The notes: generated by a model from the letters alone, not told the origin. Shown: positions 51,939-62,602, numbered from the stretch's first letter. The stretch is DNA of 64,000 nucleotides from an uncultured SAR116 cluster alpha proteobacterium (GCA_902612965.1 CACMFN010000009.1:1-64000); one strand, 5' to 3'. Made by a program: numbers and translations.

Positions 51939-53126
51939 TTAGCTTGTTTTAAGCATATTTGCCATTAAAATAACAGCCATTATAGGCAATGAATAAAGAA
52001 CCATTTTATCCCATCCTAATGTATAGTGAGCCAAACCCGCGCTTAAAGAAGAAAAAGCTACTGTTCCAAATATTATTAAATCAGAAATTCCCTGAACTTT
52101 GCCCTGCTCTTCAGGTTTTGTTGCATTAACAATTAAAGTTGACCCACCAATGTATAAAAAATTCCAACCAATCCCAAGTAAGAACAGAGATAAAAGATAT
52201 TGATTAGGAGTCTCAGCTAAAAATGCAATAATGGCAACAAATATATACGATAAGAGACCAATAATTAATATTCTCTCTGCAGAAAATTTTTGTATTAATG
52301 TACCAGTGAAAAATGATGGTGCAAACATAGCAATTACATGCCATTGAATAATATTAGCATTGTCTGCAATACTAAATTTACAAACATTAATAATCTGCAA
52401 AGGTGTTGCTGTCATTAAATAACTCATTATGCCGTAACCACCAGCGGCAGAAATAACCCCTTTAATCATTGATTTTTCATAAAAAATTTCAAAAACTTTC
52501 CTGCCACCTATTTTACTTATTGGAGGCAATGGGATTTTTATCCTCATTATGAAAGGCAACGCAATTAATTGTGTTATAGCAATCATTAAGTAACTCCCTG
52601 CATAAAGATGTGGAAGAATAGCATCAGCTGAGATTTGGTATATTCTCGGGCCTAAAAGAGCTGCTATTAATCCAGCAGATAATACAAGAGACATTGCTTT
52701 TGGTTTGACGGTTTTTGGTACTGTCTCGGTGGCTGCGTATCTATAAAATAAATTTGTTGCATGCCCTAATCCAAGCAAGACAGAACCAAAACAAAATAAA
52801 TAAAAATTCTTTTGAAATAAAGCTATAGTCATTATAAGCCCACCAGTTGAAACTGATAAGACACCCCAAACAAAAACAATTTTTCTGCCATATTTCGACA
52901 TTAAAATTGAACAAGGAAACGTAAAGAGCATGGTTATAATAAATTGTAAACTCAGTGGAAATGTTGATAACCATCCATATGGCGCTATGATAAATCCTGC
53001 TAAACCTGTTGTTATGATATTAATGTTCATAGAAGTCATTGAAAATATTTGTGCCAGAGAAAGAAAAAAAACATTTCTATTCAAGTGTTCAAAAAAATTT
53101 TTTGTTTGGCTAAGAAAATTCATCAT
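51939..53126 (-). CDS. MFS transporter
   Basis: 395 aa, about 12 hydrophobic segments; 'LGLGHATNLFYRYAATETVP', 'GWNFLYIGGSTLIVNATKPEEQGKVQG'. Confidence 0.88.
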   Translation of the reverse strand: MMNFLSQTKNFFEHLNRNVFFLSLAQIFSMTSMNINIITTGLAGFIIAPYGWLSTFPLSLQFIITMLFTFPCSILMSKYGRKIVFVWGVLSVSTGGLIMTIALFQKNFYLFCFGSVLLGLGHATNLFYRYAATETVPKTVKPKAMSLVLSAGLIAALLGPRIYQISADAILPHLYAGSYLMIAITQLIALPFIMRIKIPLPPISKIGGRKVFEIFYEKSMIKGVISAAGGYGIMSYLMTATPLQIINVCKFSIADNANIIQWHVIAMFAPSFFTGTLIQKFSAERILIIGLLSYIFVAIIAFLAETPNQYLLSLFLLGIGWNFLYIGGSTLIVNATKPEEQGKVQGISDLIIFGTVAFSSLSAGLAHYTLGWDKMVLYSLPIMAVILMANMLKTS

Positions 53127-53266
53127 TTCAGACTAGTACATTATAGAATTATAAGCTAGAAAATATATTTATATTAAATTTTTTTTAATATATAATTAAA
53201 ATAATTTTATTTTATTTTATGTTATGGTTTAAATTTTGCTGTATAATGCAGAATTAATTAATCGAT

Positions 53267-54733
53267 TTGCTTATGATACATCCAAATTCAGAAATATCCG
53301 AATTCGACATTATTATAATTGGAGCAACAGGTGACCTTTCAATAAGAAAAATCATACCTGCCTTATTTAAAAGATATACTGATGGGCAAATTCCAGAGAA
53401 ATCTAAAATTTATTGTCTTGCAAGACAAAAATTAGATAACTCAAGTTTTACTCAAAAAATCAGTCAACAAAATAAGATTGATTTTAAAAATTCAAAAATA
53501 CTAAAAGAATTTTTTGATAAAATAAACTACTTATGCATTGATATAAAAAGCCCAGATTCAAAAAATTTATTTTCACTTCAAAATAAGTTGAAAAAAGATC
53601 GTGTAAGACTTTTTTATCTGGCTACTGCTCCTGAATTATTTGGAGTTTCAGCACAGTTTATTAGAGAGAATAGTTTAGCAAATAATAAAACTAGAATTAT
53701 TGTAGAAAAACCAATTGGTAAGGACTTAATTTCAGCTATAGATATTAATAAGGCTTTAAATTCTTATTTTGACGAGGATCAAATTTACAGAATTGATCAT
53801 TATTTAGGGAAAGAAACTGTTCAAAACCTCATGGTTATGCGGTTTGCTAATCAATTATTTGAAGCACATTGGAATAATCACTCTATTAGCAATGTCCAAA
53901 TAACTGTGTCTGAAGAAATTGGTATAAAAGGAAGAGAAAACTATTATGATTCCTACGGCGCAATTAAAGATATGATGCAAAATCATATTCTTCAATTAGT
54001 ATGCCTTGTAGCAATGGAACCGCCATCAAAATTTGACGCAAACCTTGTAAGAGACGAAAAACTGAAGGTCCTTCAGTCATTGAAAAAGATAGAAGATTTA
54101 AATGAAATCTGTATAGGGCAATATGGATCAAAGAATGACGAGTCAGACCAAATTGCTTCTTACACTCAAGATTCAAAAAAACATGATAGCAAAACTGAGA
54201 CATTTGTAGCATTGATAGCAAAAATTGATAATTGGAGATGGGCTGGCGTTCCTTTCTTTTTAAGAACTGGAAAAAGATTGAAAACAAGAGCATCAGAAAT
54301 TGTAATAACTTTCAAACCAATCCAACACTTTATTTTTGATAAAACCGAAAAGAATAATACTCTACCTAACCAACTGATAATTAGACTTCAACCAGATGAA
54401 GGCCTAAAAATTCTACTAATGAGCAAAGAGCCGGGCCCAGGAGGAATAAGAATATCTCCGTCATATCTAAATTTATCATTTTCTGACACTTTTAAAAATA
54501 AAATACCTGATGCTTACGAAAGGCTTTTGATGGATGTAGTAAGAGGCAATCAAACTTTGTTTATGAGAAAGGATGAAGTTGAAGCTGCATGGAGTTGGAT
54601 TGATCCTATCATTAGCCTTATTAAAGAAAATAATAGACTACCCGAAACATATATCCCTAAGTCTTGGGGACCAACATCATCAATTGATCTTTTAAAAAGA
54701 CATGGTTTTGAATGGTGTGAGCCACACTATTAA
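53267..54733 (+). CDS. zwf: Glucose-6-phosphate dehydrogenase
   Basis: 'IIIGATGDLSIRKIIPALF', 'RIDHYLGKETVQNLMVMRFAN', 'FFLRTGKRL'. ATG 53273 is an alternative start. Confidence 0.97.
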   Translation: MLMIHPNSEISEFDIIIIGATGDLSIRKIIPALFKRYTDGQIPEKSKIYCLARQKLDNSSFTQKISQQNKIDFKNSKILKEFFDKINYLCIDIKSPDSKNLFSLQNKLKKDRVRLFYLATAPELFGVSAQFIRENSLANNKTRIIVEKPIGKDLISAIDINKALNSYFDEDQIYRIDHYLGKETVQNLMVMRFANQLFEAHWNNHSISNVQITVSEEIGIKGRENYYDSYGAIKDMMQNHILQLVCLVAMEPPSKFDANLVRDEKLKVLQSLKKIEDLNEICIGQYGSKNDESDQIASYTQDSKKHDSKTETFVALIAKIDNWRWAGVPFFLRTGKRLKTRASEIVITFKPIQHFIFDKTEKNNTLPNQLIIRLQPDEGLKILLMSKEPGPGGIRISPSYLNLSFSDTFKNKIPDAYERLLMDVVRGNQTLFMRKDEVEAAWSWIDPIISLIKENNRLPETYIPKSWGPTSSIDLLKRHGFEWCEPHY

Positions 54734-54746
54734 AAAGGTATAAAAA

Positions 54747-56558
54747 ATGAAATCTAGAAAAGTTAACAAAATTGTCGAAGAAGTAACTAAAAATATTATC
54801 AATAGATCTAAACTAAATAGATTAAAATATTTACAAAAACTTAATGCAGCAAAAGATTTAAACATCAGAAGAGATTTATTAAGTTGTGGAAATATTGCTC
54901 ACTCTGTTGCAGGTTGTAGTTCTTCAGAAAAAAAAGAAATTATTTCTGGAGAAAAACCTAATATTGCTATTGTGTCTGCCTATAACGATATGTTGTCAGC
55001 ACATAAACCATATGAAAATTATCCTTCGTTAATAAAAAATGTTATCCAAAAAAACAACGGTACATGTCAGTTTGCTGGCGGTGTCCCTGCAATGTGTGAT
55101 GGCATTACGCAGGGGCAAGCTGGAATGGAATTATCATTATTCTCAAGAGATGTAATTGCACAAGCCACTGCAATTGCACTAAGTCACAATGTTTTTGATG
55201 GAGCAATAATGTTGGGTATTTGTGATAAGATAGTTCCCGGTTTGTTAATGGGATGTCTCTCTTTCGGACATTTACCTGTAATTTTCATTCCAGCTGGTCC
55301 AATGACAACAGGCATTAATAATTCTGAAAAGAAATCAGCCAGGGAAAATTATGTAAATAAAAAAATTTCAAAATCAGAACTTTTGGAAGTTGAAAGCAAG
55401 GCCTATCATAGTCCTGGTACATGTACATTTTATGGAACTGCTAATACAAACCAACTCCTATTAGAGTTTATGGGATTGATGTTGCCAGGTGCCGCGTTTA
55501 TCAATCCAAACAATAAACTGAGAACATTATTTTCTGAATGGGCCTCAAAAAGAATTGTTGAAATAAGTAGTTCAAAAGAAAAAAATACATGTATAGGGGA
55601 AATAATAGACGAAAAGTCTATAGTAAATGCAATGATTGGTTTATTAGCATCTGGAGGTTCAACCAACTTAACAATTCATTTAGTTGCTATTGCAAAATTT
55701 GCTGGAATAACTATCAACTGGGAAGATTTCAACAAATTATCTAAAGTAATTCCGATTTTAGCAAGTGTCTATCCTAATGGCAAAGCTGATATAAATGAAT
55801 TTCATAATGCTGGGGGAACTAGTTTTCTAATAAAAGAATTATCTGAGAACGGACTTTTGCATAATATCAATACAATAAACAAAAATGGCTTTAAAGAATA
55901 TTTAGAAAAACCAACAGAAAATAAAGATAAAATTAAATTTAATAAACTTTCTTTTTCTTCAAAAAATAATCAAATTCTGAGGACCTTAAAAGATCCTTTC
56001 AGTTCTGAAGGAGGCATAGTTCTCATGCAAGGTAATATTGGGAAAGGAATAGTTAAGGTTTCATCTGTAGAAAAAAAATATTGGAAAATAAAAGCTCCAG
56101 CTTTAGTTTTCAACAATCAAACAGAATTTTATAATGCTTACAAAGATGGCGCTCTGCATAAAGACTGTGTTGTGGTAGTGCGAGGACAGGGTCCAAAATC
56201 AAATGGTATGCCAGAATTACATTCCTTAAGTCCAACTTTATCTGTTTTGCAAAACTTGGGATATAAAATAGCATTGATAACAGACGGCAGAATGTCAGGT
56301 GCGTCTGGTTCTGTTTTATCAATCGTGCATATATATCCTGAAGCAGCTGAGAATGGTCTAATATCTCAAATAAAAGATTCAGATATAATCGAGATTGACG
56401 TAAACACAAAGACAATAAATGTTAAAAAAAATAAAAATCGATTAGTTAAAAATTATATTAGCCCTGAAGAATATAAGAATGGGTATGGACGAGAACTATT
56501 CAGAAATAATAGAGCTCAAGTTACTAATAGTGAAAATGGAGCCATTAGCATAGGCTGA
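54747..56558 (+). CDS. edd: Phosphogluconate dehydratase
   Basis: 'VSAYNDMLSAHKPYENYP', 'AGGVPAMCDGITQGQAGMELSLFSRDVIA', 'GSTNLTIHLVAIA', 'TDGRMSGASG'. Confidence 0.96.
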   Translation: MKSRKVNKIVEEVTKNIINRSKLNRLKYLQKLNAAKDLNIRRDLLSCGNIAHSVAGCSSSEKKEIISGEKPNIAIVSAYNDMLSAHKPYENYPSLIKNVIQKNNGTCQFAGGVPAMCDGITQGQAGMELSLFSRDVIAQATAIALSHNVFDGAIMLGICDKIVPGLLMGCLSFGHLPVIFIPAGPMTTGINNSEKKSARENYVNKKISKSELLEVESKAYHSPGTCTFYGTANTNQLLLEFMGLMLPGAAFINPNNKLRTLFSEWASKRIVEISSSKEKNTCIGEIIDEKSIVNAMIGLLASGGSTNLTIHLVAIAKFAGITINWEDFNKLSKVIPILASVYPNGKADINEFHNAGGTSFLIKELSENGLLHNINTINKNGFKEYLEKPTENKDKIKFNKLSFSSKNNQILRTLKDPFSSEGGIVLMQGNIGKGIVKVSSVEKKYWKIKAPALVFNNQTEFYNAYKDGALHKDCVVVVRGQGPKSNGMPELHSLSPTLSVLQNLGYKIALITDGRMSGASGSVLSIVHIYPEAAENGLISQIKDSDIIEIDVNTKTINVKKNKNRLVKNYISPEEYKNGYGRELFRNNRAQVTNSENGAISIG

Positions 56559-56562
56559 GAAC

Positions 56563-57201
56563 TTAAGTTCCGTAAATACGATCACCTGCATCACCTAATC
56601 CAGGTAATATATACCCTTTTTCATTTAGCTGCCTATCTATTGAACCAGTAACCAACCTAACATCAGGGTGAGATTCGTTAAATTTTTTTATACCTTCAGG
56701 TGCGGCCAAAAGACAAACAAAAGTTATTATTGTGGCACCTGCATCTTTAACAAGTCTAGTAGCTTCTATCCCGCTTCCAGCTGTAGCAAGCATGGGATCT
56801 ACTATAATAACTGACCTATCTGCCATATTTGCAGGAAGATTTTGGTAATAGTCTATTGGCTTAAGTGTATCATGGTCTCTGGACATGCCTAGAAATCCTA
56901 CAGCAGCACTTGGCAAAATTTGGAGTAGCCCCTCAAGTAAACCATTGCCAGCACGAAGAATAGAAACAACTGCTGGCTCTGGCTCTTTTAAAAAAGTGGC
57001 ACTCATATCTTCTAATGGTGTAGAGATATTTTTTTCATATGATTTTAACTCTTTAGTAGCTTCAACACCTAAAATCATACCTGCTTCTTTCATCAAAGCC
57101 CTAAAAATAACTGAACGAGTTTTTTTATCTCTCATCAAGGATAACTTATGTTGCAACAGCGGGTGTTTAACTTCTACTACATTATTTGGGGCATTTAACA
57201 T
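56563..57201 (-). CDS. upp: Uracil phosphoribosyltransferase
   Basis: 'VVEVKHPLLQHKLSLMRDKKT', 'SILRAGNGLLEGLLQILP', 'VIIVDPMLATAGSGIEA'. Confidence 0.97.
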   Translation of the reverse strand: MLNAPNNVVEVKHPLLQHKLSLMRDKKTRSVIFRALMKEAGMILGVEATKELKSYEKNISTPLEDMSATFLKEPEPAVVSILRAGNGLLEGLLQILPSAAVGFLGMSRDHDTLKPIDYYQNLPANMADRSVIIVDPMLATAGSGIEATRLVKDAGATIITFVCLLAAPEGIKKFNESHPDVRLVTGSIDRQLNEKGYILPGLGDAGDRIYGT

Positions 57202-57257
57202 ATTGAAAACTCATTTTTGTTAAAGAATAGAATAATTAAAGAAAATATTAAAGTTTT

Positions 57258-57277
57258 ATTTATTTTGTAAAATAAAT
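57258..57277. promoter_or_regulatory. 20-bp inverted repeat upstream of the RND operon (candidate operator)
   Basis: ATTTATTTT-GT-AAAATAAAT, about 30 bp upstream of the adaptor start; its core differs from the ctaC palindrome by one base. Confidence 0.35.
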
Positions 57278-57307
57278 CGCTATATATAAGTCAAATCAAT
57301 CTTAAAT

Positions 57308-58576
57308 TTGGGAATTAAAATGAAGTCACGTTCACCAATTATATTAGCAATAATAATAATTTTATTAGTTTTAGGGTGGATGTTTTCAGATGATTTATTA
57401 AACAGAGAAACAAAAAATAGCTTTAATGACAATTCATCAATTTCAAATACGACTTCAGAAAATGAGGCAAACAACTTAATAGTTTCTGCTAAAAGAGTAA
57501 AAAATAATTTAATTAGCAAAACCATAAGATCAAATGCTGTGAGTTATCCTGAATTTGAAATATCTTTACCCTCTGAAGTAGAAGGTATAATATCCAGACT
57601 TTTTACTAAAGAAGGAGATTTCGTATCTGAGGGCGATAAAATTTTAGAGGTTGATAAAGGAACTCTTGATCAAAAAATTACTGCAGCAAAGGCTGCATTT
57701 ACTGCTTCAAAAAAAGCACTTGATGTCGCCCAAAAGACACTGAATGGAACTCTATCTGAAGAGTTGCAAGCCGCAAGAGCAAGCCTTAAATTAGCACAAC
57801 AAGATTTAGATATTGTAAAAAAACTTTTTGAACAAAATTTTGCTTCTTCATTAGAAGTTACCAAAAAAGCATCAGTAGTTGAAAATGCTCAAGTAAAAAT
57901 AGCTTCATTAGAAAATCAACAAAATTATAATCTAGAATTAAATTTAATTAAGAGTGAGGCTGATTTTCAGAATGCCAAAACATATCTAATGGATCTTAAC
58001 AGAGAATTAAATAATATGATTATTCTTTCACCTGCAAATGGCATAATTGAAAAGCTTTATCTTGATAAGGGAGAAAGAATTACAAAAAATTCTGTTGTGG
58101 GAAATATATTAGGGATGGAAAACATTAAATTGATCAGCAAAATTTCTCAAAATGAAATTAATAATATCAATATAGGTGACGCAGCAATAGTGAAATACAA
58201 AGACAGGTCTCTTTTTGGAAAAGTTTCAAAAATAGCGTCAACTGCAAACACTTCGACCAGAACCTTTGATGTTGAAATTATTGTTAAGAATGAAGATCTC
58301 TTTTTAAAGGGTGGCATGACACTTGAGATTGAAATAACAACTGATAATATTTTAGCTTATGAGATGTCGCCAGTTCATTTAAGTGTAAATAGTGACGGTG
58401 TACTGTACGCAAAAATTGTTGAAAATGACGAAGTAACTTACAAAAACGTAACAATTGTAAATAGTGGTGAGAACTTAGTTAACGTAACTGGTCTTAATGA
58501 TGGCGATATTGTTCTTACTAATGGCCAAGCATTTGTCAGTCTAAATGATAAAATCCAATATAATATAGAGAATTAA
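57308..58576 (+). CDS. RND efflux system periplasmic adaptor subunit (MFP family)
   Basis: N-terminal TM anchor, barrel-sandwich and coiled-coil hairpin region, 'GIIEKLYLDKGERI'; precedes the RND permease. Confidence 0.92.
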   Translation: MGIKMKSRSPIILAIIIILLVLGWMFSDDLLNRETKNSFNDNSSISNTTSENEANNLIVSAKRVKNNLISKTIRSNAVSYPEFEISLPSEVEGIISRLFTKEGDFVSEGDKILEVDKGTLDQKITAAKAAFTASKKALDVAQKTLNGTLSEELQAARASLKLAQQDLDIVKKLFEQNFASSLEVTKKASVVENAQVKIASLENQQNYNLELNLIKSEADFQNAKTYLMDLNRELNNMIILSPANGIIEKLYLDKGERITKNSVVGNILGMENIKLISKISQNEINNINIGDAAIVKYKDRSLFGKVSKIASTANTSTRTFDVEIIVKNEDLFLKGGMTLEIEITTDNILAYEMSPVHLSVNSDGVLYAKIVENDEVTYKNVTIVNSGENLVNVTGLNDGDIVLTNGQAFVSLNDKIQYNIEN

Positions 58577-58578
58577 AA

Positions 58579-61500
58579 TTGAATAGTTTTATAAATGCTT
58601 TTTTTTCTCGTCCCTATGCAGTTTTACTAGCATTAATTATAATAGTGATTTTTGGATCATCGTCATTTCTACAGATGCCAAAAGAGGCTACACCAGATAT
58701 AGATATACCAATGGCCTACATTTCCGTTGGTTATGAGGGAATAACTCCAACAGATGCTGAAAAATTATTAGCTAAACCTTTAGAGAAACATCTTAGAACT
58801 GTCGCTGGATTAGATAAAATGACATCTGCGTCTGCAGAAGGTTATTCTTCTGTAACACTAGAGTTTGATGCTGGAGAAAATATTGATCTTATTTTAGATG
58901 ATGTTAGGGAAGCAGTTGACGCTGCTAAACCAGACCTTCCTAATGAAGCTGATGAGCCCAAAATTTTTGAAATTAATATTTCTATGTTTCCAATACTTAC
59001 CGTGGCTTTATCCGGACCAATATCTTACTCAAGTCTAGTCAAGTCCGCTAGAGAGTTAAAAGATGAGCTTGAAAGTCTGACAGGTGTTCTTGAAGTTGAT
59101 ATAGGCGGGGATCGTGAAGAAATTATAGAAATTATTATTGATGCAAAAATTATGGAAGCATATGGTTTGTCTCCTAGTAATATAATCAGGGTTATATCTT
59201 CAAATAGCCAACTTGTCACTGCTGGCTCCATGGAACAAAGTGGAGGAAATTTTTTATTAAAAGTCCCAGCAGTAATTGAAACAATAGATGAATTATCAAA
59301 TATGCCCATCAAAGCAGATAAAGATACATCTCTTAAATTCAGTGATATAGCAACAATTCGTAGAACTTTTAAGGACCCTGAAGGTTACTCGAGAGTTAAT
59401 GGTGATTCAACAGTAGTACTTGAGCTTAAAAAGAGGGTTGGTTCAAATCTAATTGAAATCTCTGATTCCGCGAAAACTAAAATAAATAATTATATTCAAT
59501 CTAATAACCAAGCAATAAAAGTATCTATTCTTCATGATGAATCAAAAAATGTAAGAAATATTCTTAGTGAACTTGGTAACAACGTTATAGCAGCTGTTCT
59601 AATTGTAATGGTTATGATTTTAGCAACATTAGGTTTTAGAAATGCTTTGCTTGTTGGTGTTGCTATCCCAGGAAGTTTTTTATTAGGCTTTATAATTCTA
59701 AATATGCTTGGGATTACCCTGAACATAATTGTATTGTTTTCTTTAATACTTGTGGCAGGTTTACTAGTCGACGCAGTTATTGTTACAACAGAATTTGCGG
59801 ATACACGTCTTTCAAAAGGTATTAATCGATTTCAAGCATACAAAGATGGTGCTTCCAGAATGTTTTGGCCAATAACTTCATCAACAGCTACAACTTTAAT
59901 GGTTTTTCTACCATTATTATTTTGGCCTGGAATTGTTGGGCAATTTATGAAGTATTTGCCCATAACTATGATATTTGTCTTAACTTCTTCACTTTTGATG
60001 GCTTTAATTTTTGTACCAGTCATAGGAAGCTTGTTCGGTAAAAATCCAAAAAAGAATTTTTACACAAAACCATCAGCACCAAAGCTTTACAGATCAATAT
60101 TAAAATTTTCTATCAAACGTCCTATTACAATAATGCTACTTATTTTTTCAATAATTGGGATTTCTTTTTATACATATTCAAGGGCGGGTTTGGGTGTTTC
60201 CTTTTTTCCAGATATCGAGCCAGAGAAAGCAAAAGTTCAAATCCTTTCTAGGGGAGATTTTTCTTCTACTGAAAAAGATAACATTGTGAAATCAGCTGAA
60301 AAAGCTCTTAAATTCCCTGAAGGCGTTGACATAATTTATGCTCGATCAAAAAATCCAGAAAATAATGATCCTCGAGATAGTATTGGAAATATTACGACAT
60401 TCTTTACAGATTGGCAGAAAAGAGAACCAGCTAATCAGATAATCGAAAACATGAGAAATCTTGTTAAAAACATACCGGGTGCAAAGGTAAATGTAATTGT
60501 TGATCAAGAAGGCCCTGGTGGCGGCAAACCTATATATATTGAAGTAGTTGGTTCAGATTTAAATAAGATATCAGTTACAGTTGAAAAAATACTAGAAAAA
60601 ATGACCAACATTGATGGCTTCATTGATGTTGCTGATAGCCGGCCATTGCCAGGCACAGAATGGATGGTTGTAACTGATAGAGAGGCGGCTAATCAATATG
60701 GAGTTTCTGTTTCAGCAATTGGAACAATGATTAAATTACTTACAAAAGGAGTTAAACTATCAGATTATAGGCCTGATGACATAGATGATGAACTTGAAGT
60801 TTTATTAAGGTTTAAAAAGTCTCAAAGAAGCCTTGCTAGATTAGAAGAATTAAAAATACCGTCTGATCAAGGTGAATTCATACCAATGAATATTTTTGCA
60901 AAGCTTGAACCAAAACCAAAGAATGGAGAGATACAGAGACTCGATGGAAAAAGATATATGTCTATTAACGCTGATGTAAAGGATGGTTTACTACCTGCAA
61001 AATTGATTGAAAATTTAAAATTAGAAATCGAAAAAATGCAAATTGATAATGATATAACTATTGAATTTGGTGGAGAGGATGAAGATATAGCTGAAACCCA
61101 AGCATTTCTTGGTCAGGCATTTGGATTATCATTATTATTAATGATCATGATACTTATGATCCAGTTTAATTCATTTTGGCAAACTTTTGTTACAATGTCT
61201 GCTATAATACTATCTATTGGTGGTGTCTTACTTGGACTATGGATAACTGGACGACCATTTGGTATTGTTATGTCTGGGTTAGGTATCATTGCTTTAGCAG
61301 GCATTGTTGTTAATAATAATATCGTTCTAATTGATACTTATAATGAAATTAGAAAAAGAGGGTATGAAGCACCTTATGCAGCATTTAGAGCTGGGTTGTT
61401 AAGATTTAGACCAGTAATACTCACCGCAATTACAACCATTCTTGGATTGCTACCAATGGTTTTTGAACTCACAATTAAGTTTGCAGATCGAGAAGTATTA

Positions 61501-61686
61501 GTTGGCGCTCCCTCCTCTCAATGGTGGGCACAACTCTCTAGTACTATTGCAGGAGGGCTTACATTTGCTACAATTTTGACACTACTCGCAACTCCTGCTC
61601 TTCTCGTTTTTGGGCATGGAATGCATTTGTTTATCCAAAAAAGCATTAAGAAAATAACTGGCAGATCAAAAAGCGCGTTTACTTAG
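58579..61686 (+). CDS. RND efflux transporter permease (AcrB/HAE1-like)
   Basis: 1035 aa; 'NAFFSRPYAVLLALIIIV', 'LLVDAVIVTTEFAD', 'GIIALAGIVVNNNIVLIDTYNEIRKRG', 'LRFRPVILTAITTILGLLPM'; TTG start. Confidence 0.96.
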   Translation: MNSFINAFFSRPYAVLLALIIIVIFGSSSFLQMPKEATPDIDIPMAYISVGYEGITPTDAEKLLAKPLEKHLRTVAGLDKMTSASAEGYSSVTLEFDAGENIDLILDDVREAVDAAKPDLPNEADEPKIFEINISMFPILTVALSGPISYSSLVKSARELKDELESLTGVLEVDIGGDREEIIEIIIDAKIMEAYGLSPSNIIRVISSNSQLVTAGSMEQSGGNFLLKVPAVIETIDELSNMPIKADKDTSLKFSDIATIRRTFKDPEGYSRVNGDSTVVLELKKRVGSNLIEISDSAKTKINNYIQSNNQAIKVSILHDESKNVRNILSELGNNVIAAVLIVMVMILATLGFRNALLVGVAIPGSFLLGFIILNMLGITLNIIVLFSLILVAGLLVDAVIVTTEFADTRLSKGINRFQAYKDGASRMFWPITSSTATTLMVFLPLLFWPGIVGQFMKYLPITMIFVLTSSLLMALIFVPVIGSLFGKNPKKNFYTKPSAPKLYRSILKFSIKRPITIMLLIFSIIGISFYTYSRAGLGVSFFPDIEPEKAKVQILSRGDFSSTEKDNIVKSAEKALKFPEGVDIIYARSKNPENNDPRDSIGNITTFFTDWQKREPANQIIENMRNLVKNIPGAKVNVIVDQEGPGGGKPIYIEVVGSDLNKISVTVEKILEKMTNIDGFIDVADSRPLPGTEWMVVTDREAANQYGVSVSAIGTMIKLLTKGVKLSDYRPDDIDDELEVLLRFKKSQRSLARLEELKIPSDQGEFIPMNIFAKLEPKPKNGEIQRLDGKRYMSINADVKDGLLPAKLIENLKLEIEKMQIDNDITIEFGGEDEDIAETQAFLGQAFGLSLLLMIMILMIQFNSFWQTFVTMSAIILSIGGVLLGLWITGRPFGIVMSGLGIIALAGIVVNNNIVLIDTYNEIRKRGYEAPYAAFRAGLLRFRPVILTAITTILGLLPMVFELTIKFADREVLVGAPSSQWWAQLSSTIAGGLTFATILTLLATPALLVFGHGMHLFIQKSIKKITGRSKSAFT

Positions 61687-61690
61687 TTTT

Positions 61691-62602
61691 ATGACAAAAT
61701 CAACTACCTATAGTAGTGTTGTTTTTAGCTGGTTTTTATTAATTACACTCGGTATTATTTGGGGCCTGTCATTTATGGGTGTAGAATTAGCTTTACGTTC
61801 TTACACGCCACTAACTATTGCAACTTTTAGAATAGTTTTTGCAGCTTTGTTACTATTTGCATTATGTATTTTTACTGGAAACCAGTTACCCAGAGTTTCA
61901 GATAAAAATGGAAAGAGAATTCTTTTACATTGCTTAGGGATGGGTTTGTTTTCAAATGCAATACCATTTACCTTGTTAAGTTGGGGTCAAATAAATGTAT
62001 CATCAAGTTTTGCTGGCATTTCAATGGCTGTTGTTCCTTTAGTAGTGCTTCCATTATCTCATTATTTAATTCCAAATCAAAGGATGACAAAGGTTAAATT
62101 AATTGGATTTGTTATAGGTTTTATTGGAGTTGTAATTTTGATAGGGCCAAGCACAATAAATTTTACTACCAATAGTATAATTATATTTGCACAAATAGCC
62201 TGTGTTTTAGCAAGTGTATGTTACGCATGTGGTTCAATAATAACAAAACTTGCTCCCACATCAAATCTATTATCGTTCACATCTTGCTCTTTACTGTTTG
62301 CTGCAACAGCAATGCTACCTATAACAGTTTACATTGATGGATTACCTGCTGTTAATTATGATTTAGCGTTTTTTGGATTAATTTACCTAGGTTTATTTCC
62401 AACAGCATTAGCTACAATAATGTTAGTTTTATTAATAAGATTAAAGGGGCCACCATTTTTGAGTTTAGTAAATTATCAAGTACCTATTTGGGCTGTAATA
62501 TTTGGGATGTTTATTTTACAAGAACATTTACCTTCACAATTCATATTTGCTTTAATTTTCATTCTTATTGGTTTAGGTATATCTGAATTTAAAAAAAACT
62601 AA
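61691..62602 (+). CDS. DMT family (EamA) transporter
   Basis: 'LGIIWGLSFMGVELALRSYTPLTIATFRIVFAALLL' repeat topology, about 10 TM segments. Confidence 0.92.
   Translation: MTKSTTYSSVVFSWFLLITLGIIWGLSFMGVELALRSYTPLTIATFRIVFAALLLFALCIFTGNQLPRVSDKNGKRILLHCLGMGLFSNAIPFTLLSWGQINVSSSFAGISMAVVPLVVLPLSHYLIPNQRMTKVKLIGFVIGFIGVVILIGPSTINFTTNSIIIFAQIACVLASVCYACGSIITKLAPTSNLLSFTSCSLLFAATAMLPITVYIDGLPAVNYDLAFFGLIYLGLFPTALATIMLVLLIRLKGPPFLSLVNYQVPIWAVIFGMFILQEHLPSQFIFALIFILIGLGISEFKKN

Noticed and set aside
56559-56570. GAACTTAAGTTC perfect 12-bp palindrome between edd and upp stops
   Set aside because: No loop and no U-tract, partly overlaps the upp stop codon; probably chance rather than a terminator or operator.
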